Source: Methanoculleus bourgensis MS2
GTDB lineage: Archaea; Halobacteriota; Methanomicrobia; Methanomicrobiales; Methanoculleaceae
Reading direction: 5' to 3'
Assembly: GCF_000304355.2 (NCBI RefSeq)
Contig: NC_018227.2
Location: 558,001-622,000 of the forward strand
DNA length: 64,000 nt
Shown: piece after piece, positions 13,038 to 20,643 of the stretch
Layout of the letters: each line of letters begins with the position of its first letter
Position numbering within the stretch: the stretch's first letter is position 1
The notes under the pieces: model-generated
Databases searched by the model: none
The model's input: the letters and a program-made list of their open reading frames with translations, nothing else
What the model was told of the DNA's origin: nothing
Program-made: the position numbers and the translations under genes

Positions 13038-13479
13038 TTCGTTTTTTTAAAATCTGGCGAATCGTCTCGTGAGAGATCTCATCGATATATTCCAATGCAA
13101 CAACCCGATCAGCCAACAGACGAAGTGTCCAGCGAGAATAGCCTTCCGGCGGTTCACTGCAGCTGAGTGCGATGAGGTGGGCTTCAAAATCGCCATCGGT
13201 CTTTCTAGGATAGACCCGATCGCGCGTCCGTCCCAAAAGGGCCGTCTCAAGGCCTTCCGTGACAAACCGCTCTTTCACGCGGTCGATCTTCCTCATACTA
13301 ATGTTCAAAACACGGGACAACTCTTCGTTCTTTGAACGCTGGCTCTGAAACTCCCCTTCATCACACCCGAGTAAAATGAGGGCATTCAGAATCTGCTGTG
13401 CAGAATGCTTGCCTTTCGAGGCCAGTGTCGTCAGTTGGTCACGCTCTTCACGAGTGAGGGTCACGATATACTTCTTCAT
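12985..13479 (-). CDS. IS630 transposase, DNA-binding part (ORF A), copy 1
   Basis: The N-terminal half of the transposase, about 164 residues from the ATG at 13479 (a TTG lies two codons upstream). It is a helix-turn-helix region typical of IS630 (LSRVLNISMRKIDRVKERF) followed by a linker (SGRTR-like, here LGRTRD). The frame ends in a different register 16 codons past the poly-A slip site, with a tail unlike the family, which supports a switch to ORF B. Copy 2 has the same arrangement, so the split is not a one-off mutation. Confidence 0.85.
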   Translation of the reverse strand: MKKYIVTLTREERDQLTTLASKGKHSAQQILNALILLGCDEGEFQSQRSKNEELSRVLNISMRKIDRVKERFVTEGLETALLGRTRDRVYPRKTDGDFEAHLIALSCSEPPEGYSRWTLRLLADRVVALEYIDEISHETIRQILKKRNAALEAPRVDHTAGTHR

Positions 13480-13549
13480 CCTCAATCCCCAAGAAAGAGT
13501 GGGTATGGGGGAGCATATACTTTACGACATTATATCATTGACAATACAC

Positions 13550-13712
13550 TAGTGGACCGTTTCACCTTATCTTGCAGGTCTTGATGCAGATCGCCACCTC
13601 ACGCGGAGGCACGTGTGAGAACGCGAAGGGTTCCGGTTGGGGGGTATACAGACTTCGCGTCTTCGCGCTCAACGCGTGAGTTGATGGAATGCCATGTGAA
13701 ATATTTGATGAA
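13550..13712. repeat. MITE-like element B, abutting IS630 copy 1
   Basis: It begins at the TA shared with the IS right end: TAGTGGACCGTTTCACCT. The interior contains ACGCGAAGGGTTCCGGTTGG and CTTCGCGTCTTCGCG, shared with element A. The right end is degraded; CATGTGAAATATTTGATGAA resembles the family end CATGGACAATATTAGATGAA but no TA is clear. It lies directly upstream of the first methyltransferase gene and may include its leader. Confidence 0.55.
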
Positions 13713-13729
13713 AGTGAGGGGTGAGTACA

Positions 13730-14581
13730 ATGGCGGTTGACTACATCTCTCTCTGGAATGAGCAGCATGAGAGGGCCAACCGCCAGAAAGAGGTCTGGAT
13801 TGATGGCAGGGATTTCTGGGAAGACCCCAGGAACATCCGCCGGTTTGTGGACCGGCTGATGACCGGCGACCGGTCGCGCATCGAAGGGCAGCTTGCGGCG
13901 ATGCAGATCCCTGCAGGCTCCACGGTGCTTGACATCGGGGCCGGGCCGGGGTCTCTTGCGGTCCCTCTCGCTCTCGCGGGCTGCGACGTTACGGTCGTGG
14001 AGCCCTCCGCCGGGATGCGGGCTGCGATGAAGGAGTACCGGGAGGCGTCCGGTGCTCCGGAGATCCGCGTGATTCCTTCCCGATGGGAGGATGCGGACCC
14101 AGGGGAGGTGGGGAGGCATGATGTTGTTGTCGCTTCATTCTCCTTGGGGCTTGATGATATCGGTCCTTCCCTCCAGAAGATAGACTCGGCGGCGAAGCAC
14201 GCGGTACATCTCTTCTGGTTCCTGACGCCGCCTGCATGGACCCGGGCGAACGTTATCCTCTGGCCGAAACTTCACGGGAGTGAGTTCACCTTCGAGCCGA
14301 CGGCGGATCTTCTCTGGAACTGTCTCTGTCAACTCGGGATTTATCCGAATATCATGGTCGAGCACGTGGAGAAAGGACAGCGTTATCCGACTGTGGAGGA
14401 GGCTGTCGCCGATTACTGCCGGCGCCTGTATGTCCGCGATGGTTGGCAGCGCGAAACCGTTACATCATTTGTCCGCGAGAGGCTTGTGCAGACAGAGACC
14501 GGGTTCTGTAATCCGGGAACTTCAAAGACGGCCCATATCTGGTGGGAGAAGGGGTTCCGGGAACCTGATTACGTTTTGTGA
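13730..14581 (+). CDS. Class I SAM-dependent methyltransferase (paralogue 1)
   Basis: A 283-residue Rossmann-fold methyltransferase. Motif I is clear (TVLDIGAGPGSLAVPLALAG), followed by the acidic ribose-binding residue in VTVVEPS at the end of strand 2. Post-I features include RWEDADPGE and the hydrophobic DVVVASFSL strand. The C-terminal half (WPKLHG, LLWNCLCQLGIYPN) has no motif I can tie to a substrate. The start at 13730 has GGTGAG upstream. The next gene is a close tandem paralogue 6 bp away with the same N-terminus (DYISLW-EQH), so the pair arose by duplication. The substrate is unknown. Confidence 0.85.
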   Translation: MAVDYISLWNEQHERANRQKEVWIDGRDFWEDPRNIRRFVDRLMTGDRSRIEGQLAAMQIPAGSTVLDIGAGPGSLAVPLALAGCDVTVVEPSAGMRAAMKEYREASGAPEIRVIPSRWEDADPGEVGRHDVVVASFSLGLDDIGPSLQKIDSAAKHAVHLFWFLTPPAWTRANVILWPKLHGSEFTFEPTADLLWNCLCQLGIYPNIMVEHVEKGQRYPTVEEAVADYCRRLYVRDGWQRETVTSFVRERLVQTETGFCNPGTSKTAHIWWEKGFREPDYVL

Positions 14582-14587
14582 GGTCGT

Positions 14588-15445
14588 ATGTGCTATAATA
14601 ACTCCGGTACCTCAGGTACCGCGATAGACTACATCAGTCTCTGGGACGAACAGCATGCCCGCTCCCTTGCGCAGAAAGAGAGGATGGGCGAGGGCGGCGG
14701 GAAGTTCTGGTCAAACCAGGATGTGGTTGACCGATTTGTCCGGAATCTTATCACGGGGGATCGCTCCCGTATCGAGGGCCAGATCGCCGGGATGCAGATC
14801 CCGCCGGGTTCATCGGTTCTTGATATCGGCGCCGGTCCCGGGACCCTTGCGGTTCCTCTTGCTCTTGCGGGCTGCAGGGTTACGGTTGTGGAGCCGTCGG
14901 TTCCCATGGGCGAGGCGATGGAGAAATACCACCGGGTGGTGAACGCTCCAGCGCTCCGTGCAATTCGCAGCCGCTGGGAGGACGTCAGTCCGGGGGAGGC
15001 GGGGGTGCACGATGTTGTTGTCGCCTCAAGGTCTCTTAGTATGGGTGATATCCGAAGCAGCCTCCTGAAGATGGATGCTGCGGCGAAGCATGCGGTGCAC
15101 CTCTACTGGTTCCTCCCATCCCCGTCCGATTCGGGAGGGAATGCCGAACTCTGGCCGGTGCTGCACGGGGAGCCGTACTGCGGCGAAGCAGGTGCCGATG
15201 TGCTATGGAACGCCCTCTGCCAGCTCGGGATTTATGCAAACGTGCATGTCGAGACAAAGGAGAGAAACCACCGCTATGCCAGCTTTGAGGAACTGAGGCG
15301 GGATTACTACAACCGTCTCTCTGTCGCGGAGGACTGGCAGCGGGAGATCGTCGATGCGTTCCTCCTTGAGCGGGCGGTTCCGGATGGGTCGGGGTATGTT
15401 GTTCCGGGGCGTTCGCGGTCGGCGCATATCTGGTGGGAGAAGTAG
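14588..15445 (+). CDS. Class I SAM-dependent methyltransferase (paralogue 2), 3' end set by an element
   Basis: A 285-residue paralogue of the upstream gene, aligning over its whole length (AIDYISLWDEQHARSLAQKE; SVLDIGAGPGTLAVPLALAG; LWNALCQLGIYANVHVE). Motif I and the VEPS acidic position are intact. It ends at HIWWEK and TAG. Paralogue 1 continues with GFREPDYVL after the same WWEK. The TA of this stop is the left boundary of a dispersed element (TAGTGGAACATCTCATCTAA), so the insertion appears to have trimmed the C-terminus. The gene is probably still functional because the trimmed tail is short. The substrate is unknown. Confidence 0.85.
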   Translation: MCYNNSGTSGTAIDYISLWDEQHARSLAQKERMGEGGGKFWSNQDVVDRFVRNLITGDRSRIEGQIAGMQIPPGSSVLDIGAGPGTLAVPLALAGCRVTVVEPSVPMGEAMEKYHRVVNAPALRAIRSRWEDVSPGEAGVHDVVVASRSLSMGDIRSSLLKMDAAAKHAVHLYWFLPSPSDSGGNAELWPVLHGEPYCGEAGADVLWNALCQLGIYANVHVETKERNHRYASFEELRRDYYNRLSVAEDWQREIVDAFLLERAVPDGSGYVVPGRSRSAHIWWEK

Positions 15446-15530
15446 TGGAACATCTCATCTAATATTTTCCATGCGATTGCTGCCTCTCGCGTTGAGCGCG
15501 AAGCCGTAAGAACGTGTAGCCCCTCCCCCT
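15443..15530. repeat. MITE-like element C, truncated
   Basis: It begins at the stop codon of the second methyltransferase: TAGTGGAACATCTCATCTAA then TATTTTCCATGCGATTG, the family's left end. The CGCGTTGAGCGCGAAGC interior follows, after which similarity fades before a right end is reached. Confidence 0.6.
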
Positions 15531-16609
15531 TGTCACTACCCTCCCGCATGTGCCTGGTGATCATCACGCACCAGGATCCATGAAAAGTCCAGCAGCAGGA
15601 GGAACCGCCATCACGCGGCACCCCGCCGGGGCGTCCGGCACGACTGCCCCGGTACGACTCCGTTCCACCCCGGAGTCGCGGGTGCCTTTGAGGTTTTACC
15701 TTGACGAAAGGGTGTTTAAGGGCGTGATCAGGACCTCCGACCGGGAAATACCGGGTCGGTGTTCCAGTTATCCTCTATGATCTCTGTGATGCACTGCACT
15801 CACTGCAGTGACACCATACTATAGATTCAACTATTATAATTTAACTTTTGCCATTTGTAAACTATATTATATTTATCTACCGGCGAGACGATCCCCGGGC
15901 GCGCGGCAACCGTGGTCGGCCGTTATCCCGCGGAGCATGCGGGAGGGGTTCGCCTCCGGTCCCGGGCCGATGAACCCTCAAACCCACACTCCCCACTACC
16001 CTGAGGAGAAGTCACAGAAGGGGTGCCGGGCGGGGTTCGTCGGTCCCGGAGAAACTCGGAGCGGGCTGCCGGAAGTGATTCCCCCGGCAGCCAGCCGGGA
16101 GCGTGGATCCCACGAAGGATAGTAATGGCAGGGGGCGGGTTCGGGAGGTCGTTCCCGCCCCCACTCTGGTTTGGCACCTCCCAGAGCATCCGGGATAACA
16201 TCCATCCGGTGCGTCTCCTTTCCTTTTCCCGGATGCTTGGGGTTTTATGTTGATGAAAGAGAGGGTCTCAGGGCTTGATTGCAACCTACATCGTCCATGA
16301 CATCGACAGCAAAGATACCACTCTGGTGTTCCGGTTCACCGCTCCAGTCCCTTGTTATCCATGATGCACCGCTATCGCGATGACACCACATATACACTAT
16401 AAACTATTACTATTTAACTTTAATCATTTGTCGATCTAATTACGTTTACTGGGCAGGTGGAGCACCGCCGGGAGAGCCCGGCACGGCCTGCCCCCACGTG
16501 CGGAAGACTGGAGGTGGTTTGATACAAACCCGCATTGGTGACTACTCTGGCTCCGGTGGTGATACCCAATTCTTGAGGTGTTTTATAGATCCCGAAAAAT
16601 ATTATGCGC
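15531..16609. repeat. 1.1-kb non-coding region with a diverged duplication
   Basis: No gene is convincing. Two related modules are visible, about 15685-15870 and 16225-16435. Each begins with GAGGTTTTACCTTGACGAAAG or GGGGTTTTATGTTGATGAAAG and ends with an AT-rich block: ATGACACCATACTATAGATT...TTTAACTTTTGCCATTTGT against ATGACACCACATATACACTA...TTTAACTTTAATCATTTGT. Both are followed at some distance by GC-rich text (CCGGCGAGACGATCCCC; CACCGCCGGGAGAGCCCG). The modules could be regulatory, RNA-coding or remnants of an element. The AT blocks contain TATA-like sequences. Confidence 0.5.
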
Positions 16610-17047
16610 TTACATCACCGCAAACTGTGCCGCTTTCTGCTTCTCCAGTTCAAACCCCTCGCTGAGCTCAAAGAGTTCGCTCCTGCTGAGGTAGTGCTCT
16701 GCGCGGGAGAAGAGCACCTCCTCCTCTGCAGCGAAGTGCGCCTCGACGAGATCTCTCAGTTCGGCGAGCGCCGGCATCCACGCCTCATCCCTGAGCGGGA
16801 TCGCCTCAAAGCGGGCAAGCATGTCACGTATATTGCTATGCTCGCTGGTCGATTGCCTGATCTCCTCCGGGGCCACATCCCGGAGCCGCGCATACAGTGT
16901 AGCCTCCTCCGCGTACATGTGCCCCGGCAGTTCGCGGCGGAGCGTGATGCACCGGACATCCCGCGTCTCGGGGTTGCCCGCGAGCTCGTCGAGGAGACTC
17001 CTGATAAAGTCGTGGTCTGCCCTGATCAACTCAAGAATCTGTGCCAT
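16610..17047 (-). CDS. Hemerythrin-domain protein (third of three)
   Basis: A 145-residue four-helix HHE cation-binding protein. Candidate iron ligands follow the family order: HDF near residue 12, HMYAEEATLY near 42, the EHS segment near 68 and EAHFAAEEEVLF near 100. Proteins of this type bind a di-iron centre and sense or store O2, NO or iron in the cytoplasm. I chose the ATG at 17047 because GGAGG lies about 9 bases upstream and the two neighbours start with similar MAQ/MGQ sequence. It is the last of three tandem paralogues on this strand and the most diverged. Confidence 0.85.
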   Translation of the reverse strand: MAQILELIRADHDFIRSLLDELAGNPETRDVRCITLRRELPGHMYAEEATLYARLRDVAPEEIRQSTSEHSNIRDMLARFEAIPLRDEAWMPALAELRDLVEAHFAAEEEVLFSRAEHYLSRSELFELSEGFELEKQKAAQFAVM

Positions 17048-17147
17048 ACACCCGGCCTCCATCCGGATGTCCAATGGCAGGTGTCGCACTTAACAATTTC
17101 GTACTCAGGCCAAAAACAGGGGCGCCGGTGCCTATGCACCTGCGCTC

Positions 17148-17600
17148 TCAGCGTGCCGCAACCGGCATCGCGCTTCTCTTCGCTTCCTCATACCGGCTGC
17201 CGAGGCTTGAGAGTTCGTCGCTGCTCATCTTCTGCTGCATCTGCGGGAAGATCTTCTCCTCCTCCTCGCTGATGTGGTGGTCCACGTTCTCCTGGATGAC
17301 CTTCAGTTTCGCCACCCAGCTATCCTCCTCTGATGAGGATGCGCTGTCGAGCTGGCCAAGCAGCGTCTTGACCGCACCGTGCTCCTCGATGGACTCGAGA
17401 ACCATGTCCCGCATCTCTGCCTCTTCTTTGAGCCTTGGATACAGAGCCTGCTCTTCTCCGATCATGTGCGGCATGAGGTTTTCCTTCAGGGACTCGTATT
17501 TCTGCTCCCGACCACTGATGCCCTTGCTTGCGAGTTCCGAGAGCATTGAGAGCACCATCTCGTGCTCCTGTTTCAGGATATCAATAACGTTCTGCGCCAT
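17148..17600 (-). CDS. Hemerythrin-domain protein (second of three)
   Basis: A 150-residue HHE-domain protein starting MAQNVIDILKQEHEMVLSML. The ligand pattern is EH near 12, PHMIGEEQALYPRL near 45, EEHGAV near 72 and DHHISEEEEKIFPQM near 107, consistent with a non-haem di-iron site. It resembles the upstream paralogue closely (NILDLLRREHVKVLSQLDEL against NVIDILKQEHEMVLSMLSEL). The start was placed at the ATG at 17600 on alignment with that paralogue; an in-frame GTG at 17621 is the alternative. In an anaerobe, protection from O2 or NO is the likeliest role, which is inference. Confidence 0.87.
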   Translation of the reverse strand: MAQNVIDILKQEHEMVLSMLSELASKGISGREQKYESLKENLMPHMIGEEQALYPRLKEEAEMRDMVLESIEEHGAVKTLLGQLDSASSSEEDSWVAKLKVIQENVDHHISEEEEKIFPQMQQKMSSDELSSLGSRYEEAKRSAMPVAAR

Positions 17601-17770
17601 CTCATCACTTCCCCCACTCAAACACAGGGGACCACCTGATGCGGTACCGGCATATATGTGTTATGCCCGGAATCCGGGAAGCCTCGCGAGGCGCTCCCCC
17701 GGGCGCGAACCCGGGCCAGCAACCTTCAGTCACCCAGACCGTGGCAGGTATCCTCGCGGTTCATGGGAGA

Positions 17771-18220
17771 TCACCTGAGTGGCCGCAGGTGCGCCTTCCC
17801 CTTCGCCTCCTCGAAACGGTCACCGATATGCAGGAGTTCGGCATTGTCCAGTCGCTCCCTGGTCGCCTCAAAGACCGTCTTCTCCTCCCGGTCGAGATGA
17901 CTCCTCATCGCCTCACGGAGGTCGGGTATCAGGCGGACCCAGCTGTCTTCGTCGGTCGGGGGGATGCTGTTCAACCGGTCGATGAGCGCCCGGATGGCTG
18001 TATGCTCCTCCCGGGACGCCGCCACGAGGTCGTGCAGCCCCCGCTCCCCGAGCCTCGGGTAGAAGACCCGCTCCTCACCGGCCATGTGCGGCAGGAGGTT
18101 GTTCTTCATCTGGTTGTACTTTTCCGCCCGGTCGCTGATACCCCTCCGCTGTAACTCGTCCAGCTGGCTAAGCACCTTCACATGTTCCCGCCGTAGGAGG
18201 TCCAGAATGTTCTGCCCCAT
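17771..18220 (-). CDS. Hemerythrin-domain protein (first of three)
   Basis: A 149-residue HHE-domain protein, first in the leftward trio. It begins MGQNILDLLRREHVKVLSQL, and carries PHMAGEERVFYPRL, EEHTAI and SHLDREEKTVFEATRERL at the usual ligand positions. The ATG at 18220 is chosen over the upstream in-frame start at 18286, whose extra residues look non-coding and would overlap the likely promoter of the divergent permease gene. Gaps of about 100-170 bp separate the three genes, so they may be transcribed separately. Confidence 0.87.
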   Translation of the reverse strand: MGQNILDLLRREHVKVLSQLDELQRRGISDRAEKYNQMKNNLLPHMAGEERVFYPRLGERGLHDLVAASREEHTAIRALIDRLNSIPPTDEDSWVRLIPDLREAMRSHLDREEKTVFEATRERLDNAELLHIGDRFEEAKGKAHLRPLR

Positions 18221-18373
18221 AGGGAGACCACAGGCGCGGGTATCCGATAAAAATGTATTGTGTGCCGGCGATCGGCCCCCCGGCATGGGGCGTCCACCAC
18301 CCCGGCTGGATGACCGGGCTCATTGGACATGCCGCACGGCCGGATACCCATAAATGGTGCAGGTACACAGGGT

Positions 18374-19684
18374 ATGCATATGCCAGAAGAAGAACCGGGC
18401 TTCGGAACGCACCTCCGCCGCGACCTCGGGCTCGCTGCGGTCACCCTCTCGGGGATCGGGATCATCCTCGGAGCCGGGATCTACGCCCTGCTCGGGGAGG
18501 CGGCAGGCATGGCCGGAAACGCCGTCTGGCTGGCGTTTGCCATCGCCGCTGTCATCGCCGGGTTGAGCGCCCTGAGTTACGCCGAGCTCTCCTCGATGTA
18601 TCCCCGTGCGAGCGCCGAATACGAATACGTATCGAGCGCGTTCGGGAGGAGGCTTGCGTTCGTCGTCGGGTGGCTGATCATCTTCTCCGGCATCCTCGGC
18701 GCCGCAACCGTCGCGCTCGGGTTTGCCGGCTACTTCTCGGACCTCGTCGGTCTCCCGCTCCTCCCCTCTGCAGTCCTGATCATCCTCCTTCTTACCGCGA
18801 TCCTTCTTTCCGGCATCAGGGAGACCACCCGGGTCGCGATCGCCATGACGCTTGTCGAGGCCGCGGGCATCATCATGGTCATCCTGATCGGCCTCCCCTA
18901 CATCGGGCAGGCTGACTACCTCGCTATGCCGCAGGGAGTCCCGGGTCTCCTGCAGGCATCAGCGCTCGTCTTCTTCGCCTACATGGGGTTTGAGGAGATC
19001 GTCAAACTCTCGGAGGAGACCAAAAACCCGGAGCGGACCATCCCGCTCGCCCTGATGGTCGCGCTTGCCGTCACTATCATCCTCTATATCCTTGTATCCC
19101 TCTCCGCCGTCTCGGTCGTCGGCTGGGAGCAACTTGCCGCCTCCCGGGCACCCTTCGCCGACGTCGCATCCGTCGCCCTCGGCCCTGCGGCGTTCACCGT
19201 CATCTCCGTAATCGCCCTCTTTGCCACCGCGAACACCGCCCTCCTGATGATGCTCGCATCCTCCCGGATCACCTACGGCATGGCGTCCGACCTCTCGCTC
19301 CCGCCGGTCCTCGCCCGGGTGCATCCCCGGACGCGGGCACCCTGGGCGGCCATCATCGCTGTTGCAGCCGCATCTGTGGCGTTCCTCTTTGCCGGCAGGA
19401 TCGGCTTCGTCGCAAATGTCACCAACTTCACGCTCTTTGTGACATTCTTCGTCGTCAACGCATCCGTGATCCTGCTGCGCTACCGTGAGCCGGACAGAGC
19501 CCGGCCCTTCCGGGTCCCCGGGAGGATCGGGTCGCTCCCCCTCATCCCGGTCATCGGCATGATCTCAAGCCTCTTCCTCCTCGCCCAGCTGGACCTCCTG
19601 GTGCTTCTGGTCGGGGGCCTCCTGGCCGCCGTCGGTGTCGGGCTCTCGCTCATGGGGGAGTGGCGGCCACGCGGGGCGTCGTGA
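18374..19684 (+). CDS. APC-family amino acid permease
   Basis: A 436-residue inner-membrane transporter with about 12 hydrophobic helices. The first helix carries the APC motif GIGIILGAGIYALLGEAAG, where unwound glycines bind the amino acid backbone. Later features include FFAYMGFEEIVKLSEETKNP, a cytoplasmic loop typical of cationic or neutral amino acid permeases. TATA (CCCATAAATGG) at 18347-18356 lies about 25 bp before ATG at 18374 and 18380, so the transcript may be leaderless; either ATG could be used. The substrate cannot be told from sequence. It is divergent from the hemerythrin genes. Confidence 0.9.
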   Translation: MHMPEEEPGFGTHLRRDLGLAAVTLSGIGIILGAGIYALLGEAAGMAGNAVWLAFAIAAVIAGLSALSYAELSSMYPRASAEYEYVSSAFGRRLAFVVGWLIIFSGILGAATVALGFAGYFSDLVGLPLLPSAVLIILLLTAILLSGIRETTRVAIAMTLVEAAGIIMVILIGLPYIGQADYLAMPQGVPGLLQASALVFFAYMGFEEIVKLSEETKNPERTIPLALMVALAVTIILYILVSLSAVSVVGWEQLAASRAPFADVASVALGPAAFTVISVIALFATANTALLMMLASSRITYGMASDLSLPPVLARVHPRTRAPWAAIIAVAAASVAFLFAGRIGFVANVTNFTLFVTFFVVNASVILLRYREPDRARPFRVPGRIGSLPLIPVIGMISSLFLLAQLDLLVLLVGGLLAAVGVGLSLMGEWRPRGAS

Positions 19685-19718
19685 CGGGGAAACTGCCGGC
19701 ACTATACTTTATGGGTAT

Positions 19719-19782
19719 GCTCTAGAGCAATGGAGTTGTTGTCGAAAAATGCTATATTGTCCCTCCCCCTCACCGGTAGTAC
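19719..19782 (+). promoter_or_regulatory. Promoter region of pstS, with palindrome
   Basis: A perfect 10-bp palindrome GCTCTAGAGC lies at 19719-19728 and a TATA-like GCTATATTG at 19751-19759. A start about 25 bases beyond the latter would give a leader of only a few bases before the ATG at 19783. The palindrome sits just upstream of the box, where an archaeal activator or repressor could bind. Confidence 0.5.
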
Positions 19783-20643
19783 ATGACGGAGATATCTTCT
19801 ATCCGGTATAAGCGGCTGCTCCTCACGACATCCCTGCTCGTCCTCGTTGCCGCCATCCTCTCGGCCGGTTGCACGGTAGGGGAGAGAACTCCCGCCAAAA
19901 CCGAGACTCTCCTGATATCCGGTTCGACGACCGTCCTCCCCGTTGCCCAGCTCACCGCCGAGGCCTTCATGGCCAAAAACCCGGACGTCGATCTCCAGAT
20001 CAGCGGCGGCGGGTCCAGCGTCGGCATCCAGGCCGCCGGCAGCGGCACTGCAGATATCGGTATGGCCTCCCGCGACCTGAAAGAATCAGAGAAGGAGGCG
20101 TATCCCGACCTCGTGAAGCACGTGGTCGCCCTCGACGGCATCGTGATCATCGTAAACCCGGAAAACAGTCTCGGGAGCCTCACGCTGGACGAGGTGCGGG
20201 GCATCTACAACGGCACCTACCGGAATTGGAACGACCTCGGCGGTCCCGACCAGGAGATCGTTGTCACCGGCCGGGACAGCGCTTCCGGGACACGCGAATT
20301 CTTCCACGAAACCGTGATGCAAAAGGAGGACTTTGTCGAGACCCAGCTCGAGAAGAACTCAAACGGCGCGGTGAAGCAGACCGTCGCCCAGACCCCCGGC
20401 GCCATCGGCTACGTGGGGCTCGGCTACATCGATGCATCGGTGAAGGCGCTCCCCATCGATGCCGGCAGCGGTCCGGTTGAGCCCACGATAGAGAATATCG
20501 AGGACGGCACCTACCCGATCGCCCGTGAACTCTTCATGTTCACCCGGGGTGAGCCCACCGGGCTCGCGGCAGAGTACCTCTCCTTCATCTCCAGCCCGGA
20601 AGGGCAGCAGATCATCCGGGACGAAGGGTTCGTACCTGCCTAA
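19783..20643 (+). CDS. pstS: Phosphate-binding lipoprotein PstS-like
   Basis: A 286-residue periplasmic-type binding protein anchored by lipid. A hydrophobic signal (LLLTTSLLVLVAAILSAGC) ends in the lipobox LSAGC near residue 29. The mature part begins with the phosphate-binding ISGSTTVLP motif, followed by GGGSSVGIQAAGSG, a DIGMASRDLKESE segment and GRDSASGTREFF, all typical of PstS. No pstC, pstA, pstB or phoU is adjacent, so either the permease lies elsewhere or the protein serves as a sensor. The stop codon overlaps the end of the convergent ACT/metallo-beta-lactamase gene. Confidence 0.88.
   Translation: MTEISSIRYKRLLLTTSLLVLVAAILSAGCTVGERTPAKTETLLISGSTTVLPVAQLTAEAFMAKNPDVDLQISGGGSSVGIQAAGSGTADIGMASRDLKESEKEAYPDLVKHVVALDGIVIIVNPENSLGSLTLDEVRGIYNGTYRNWNDLGGPDQEIVVTGRDSASGTREFFHETVMQKEDFVETQLEKNSNGAVKQTVAQTPGAIGYVGLGYIDASVKALPIDAGSGPVEPTIENIEDGTYPIARELFMFTRGEPTGLAAEYLSFISSPEGQQIIRDEGFVPA

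Larger units (their letters stand above)
12340..13549 (-). mobile_element. IS630-family insertion sequence, copy 1 (1,210 bp)
   Basis: The element is bounded by TA at 12338-12339 and 13550-13551, the target duplicated by IS630 transposases. The ends form imperfect inverted repeats: GTGCACCGTCAACCCTCTAA at the left, and GTGTATTGTCAATGATATAA as the reverse complement of the right. It is the same length as copy 2 at 62020-63229 and nearly identical, but lies in the opposite orientation. Differences include a handful of amino acid changes in the transposase and a few bases in the right-hand terminal repeat. It carries two overlapping transposase frames. Confidence 0.92.

Noticed and set aside
12348-13485. 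Reading IS630 copy 1 as a frameshifted pseudogene
   Set aside because: Copy 2 has the same frame arrangement with intact halves and the same A7 run, so the split is a shared property and not a private mutation.
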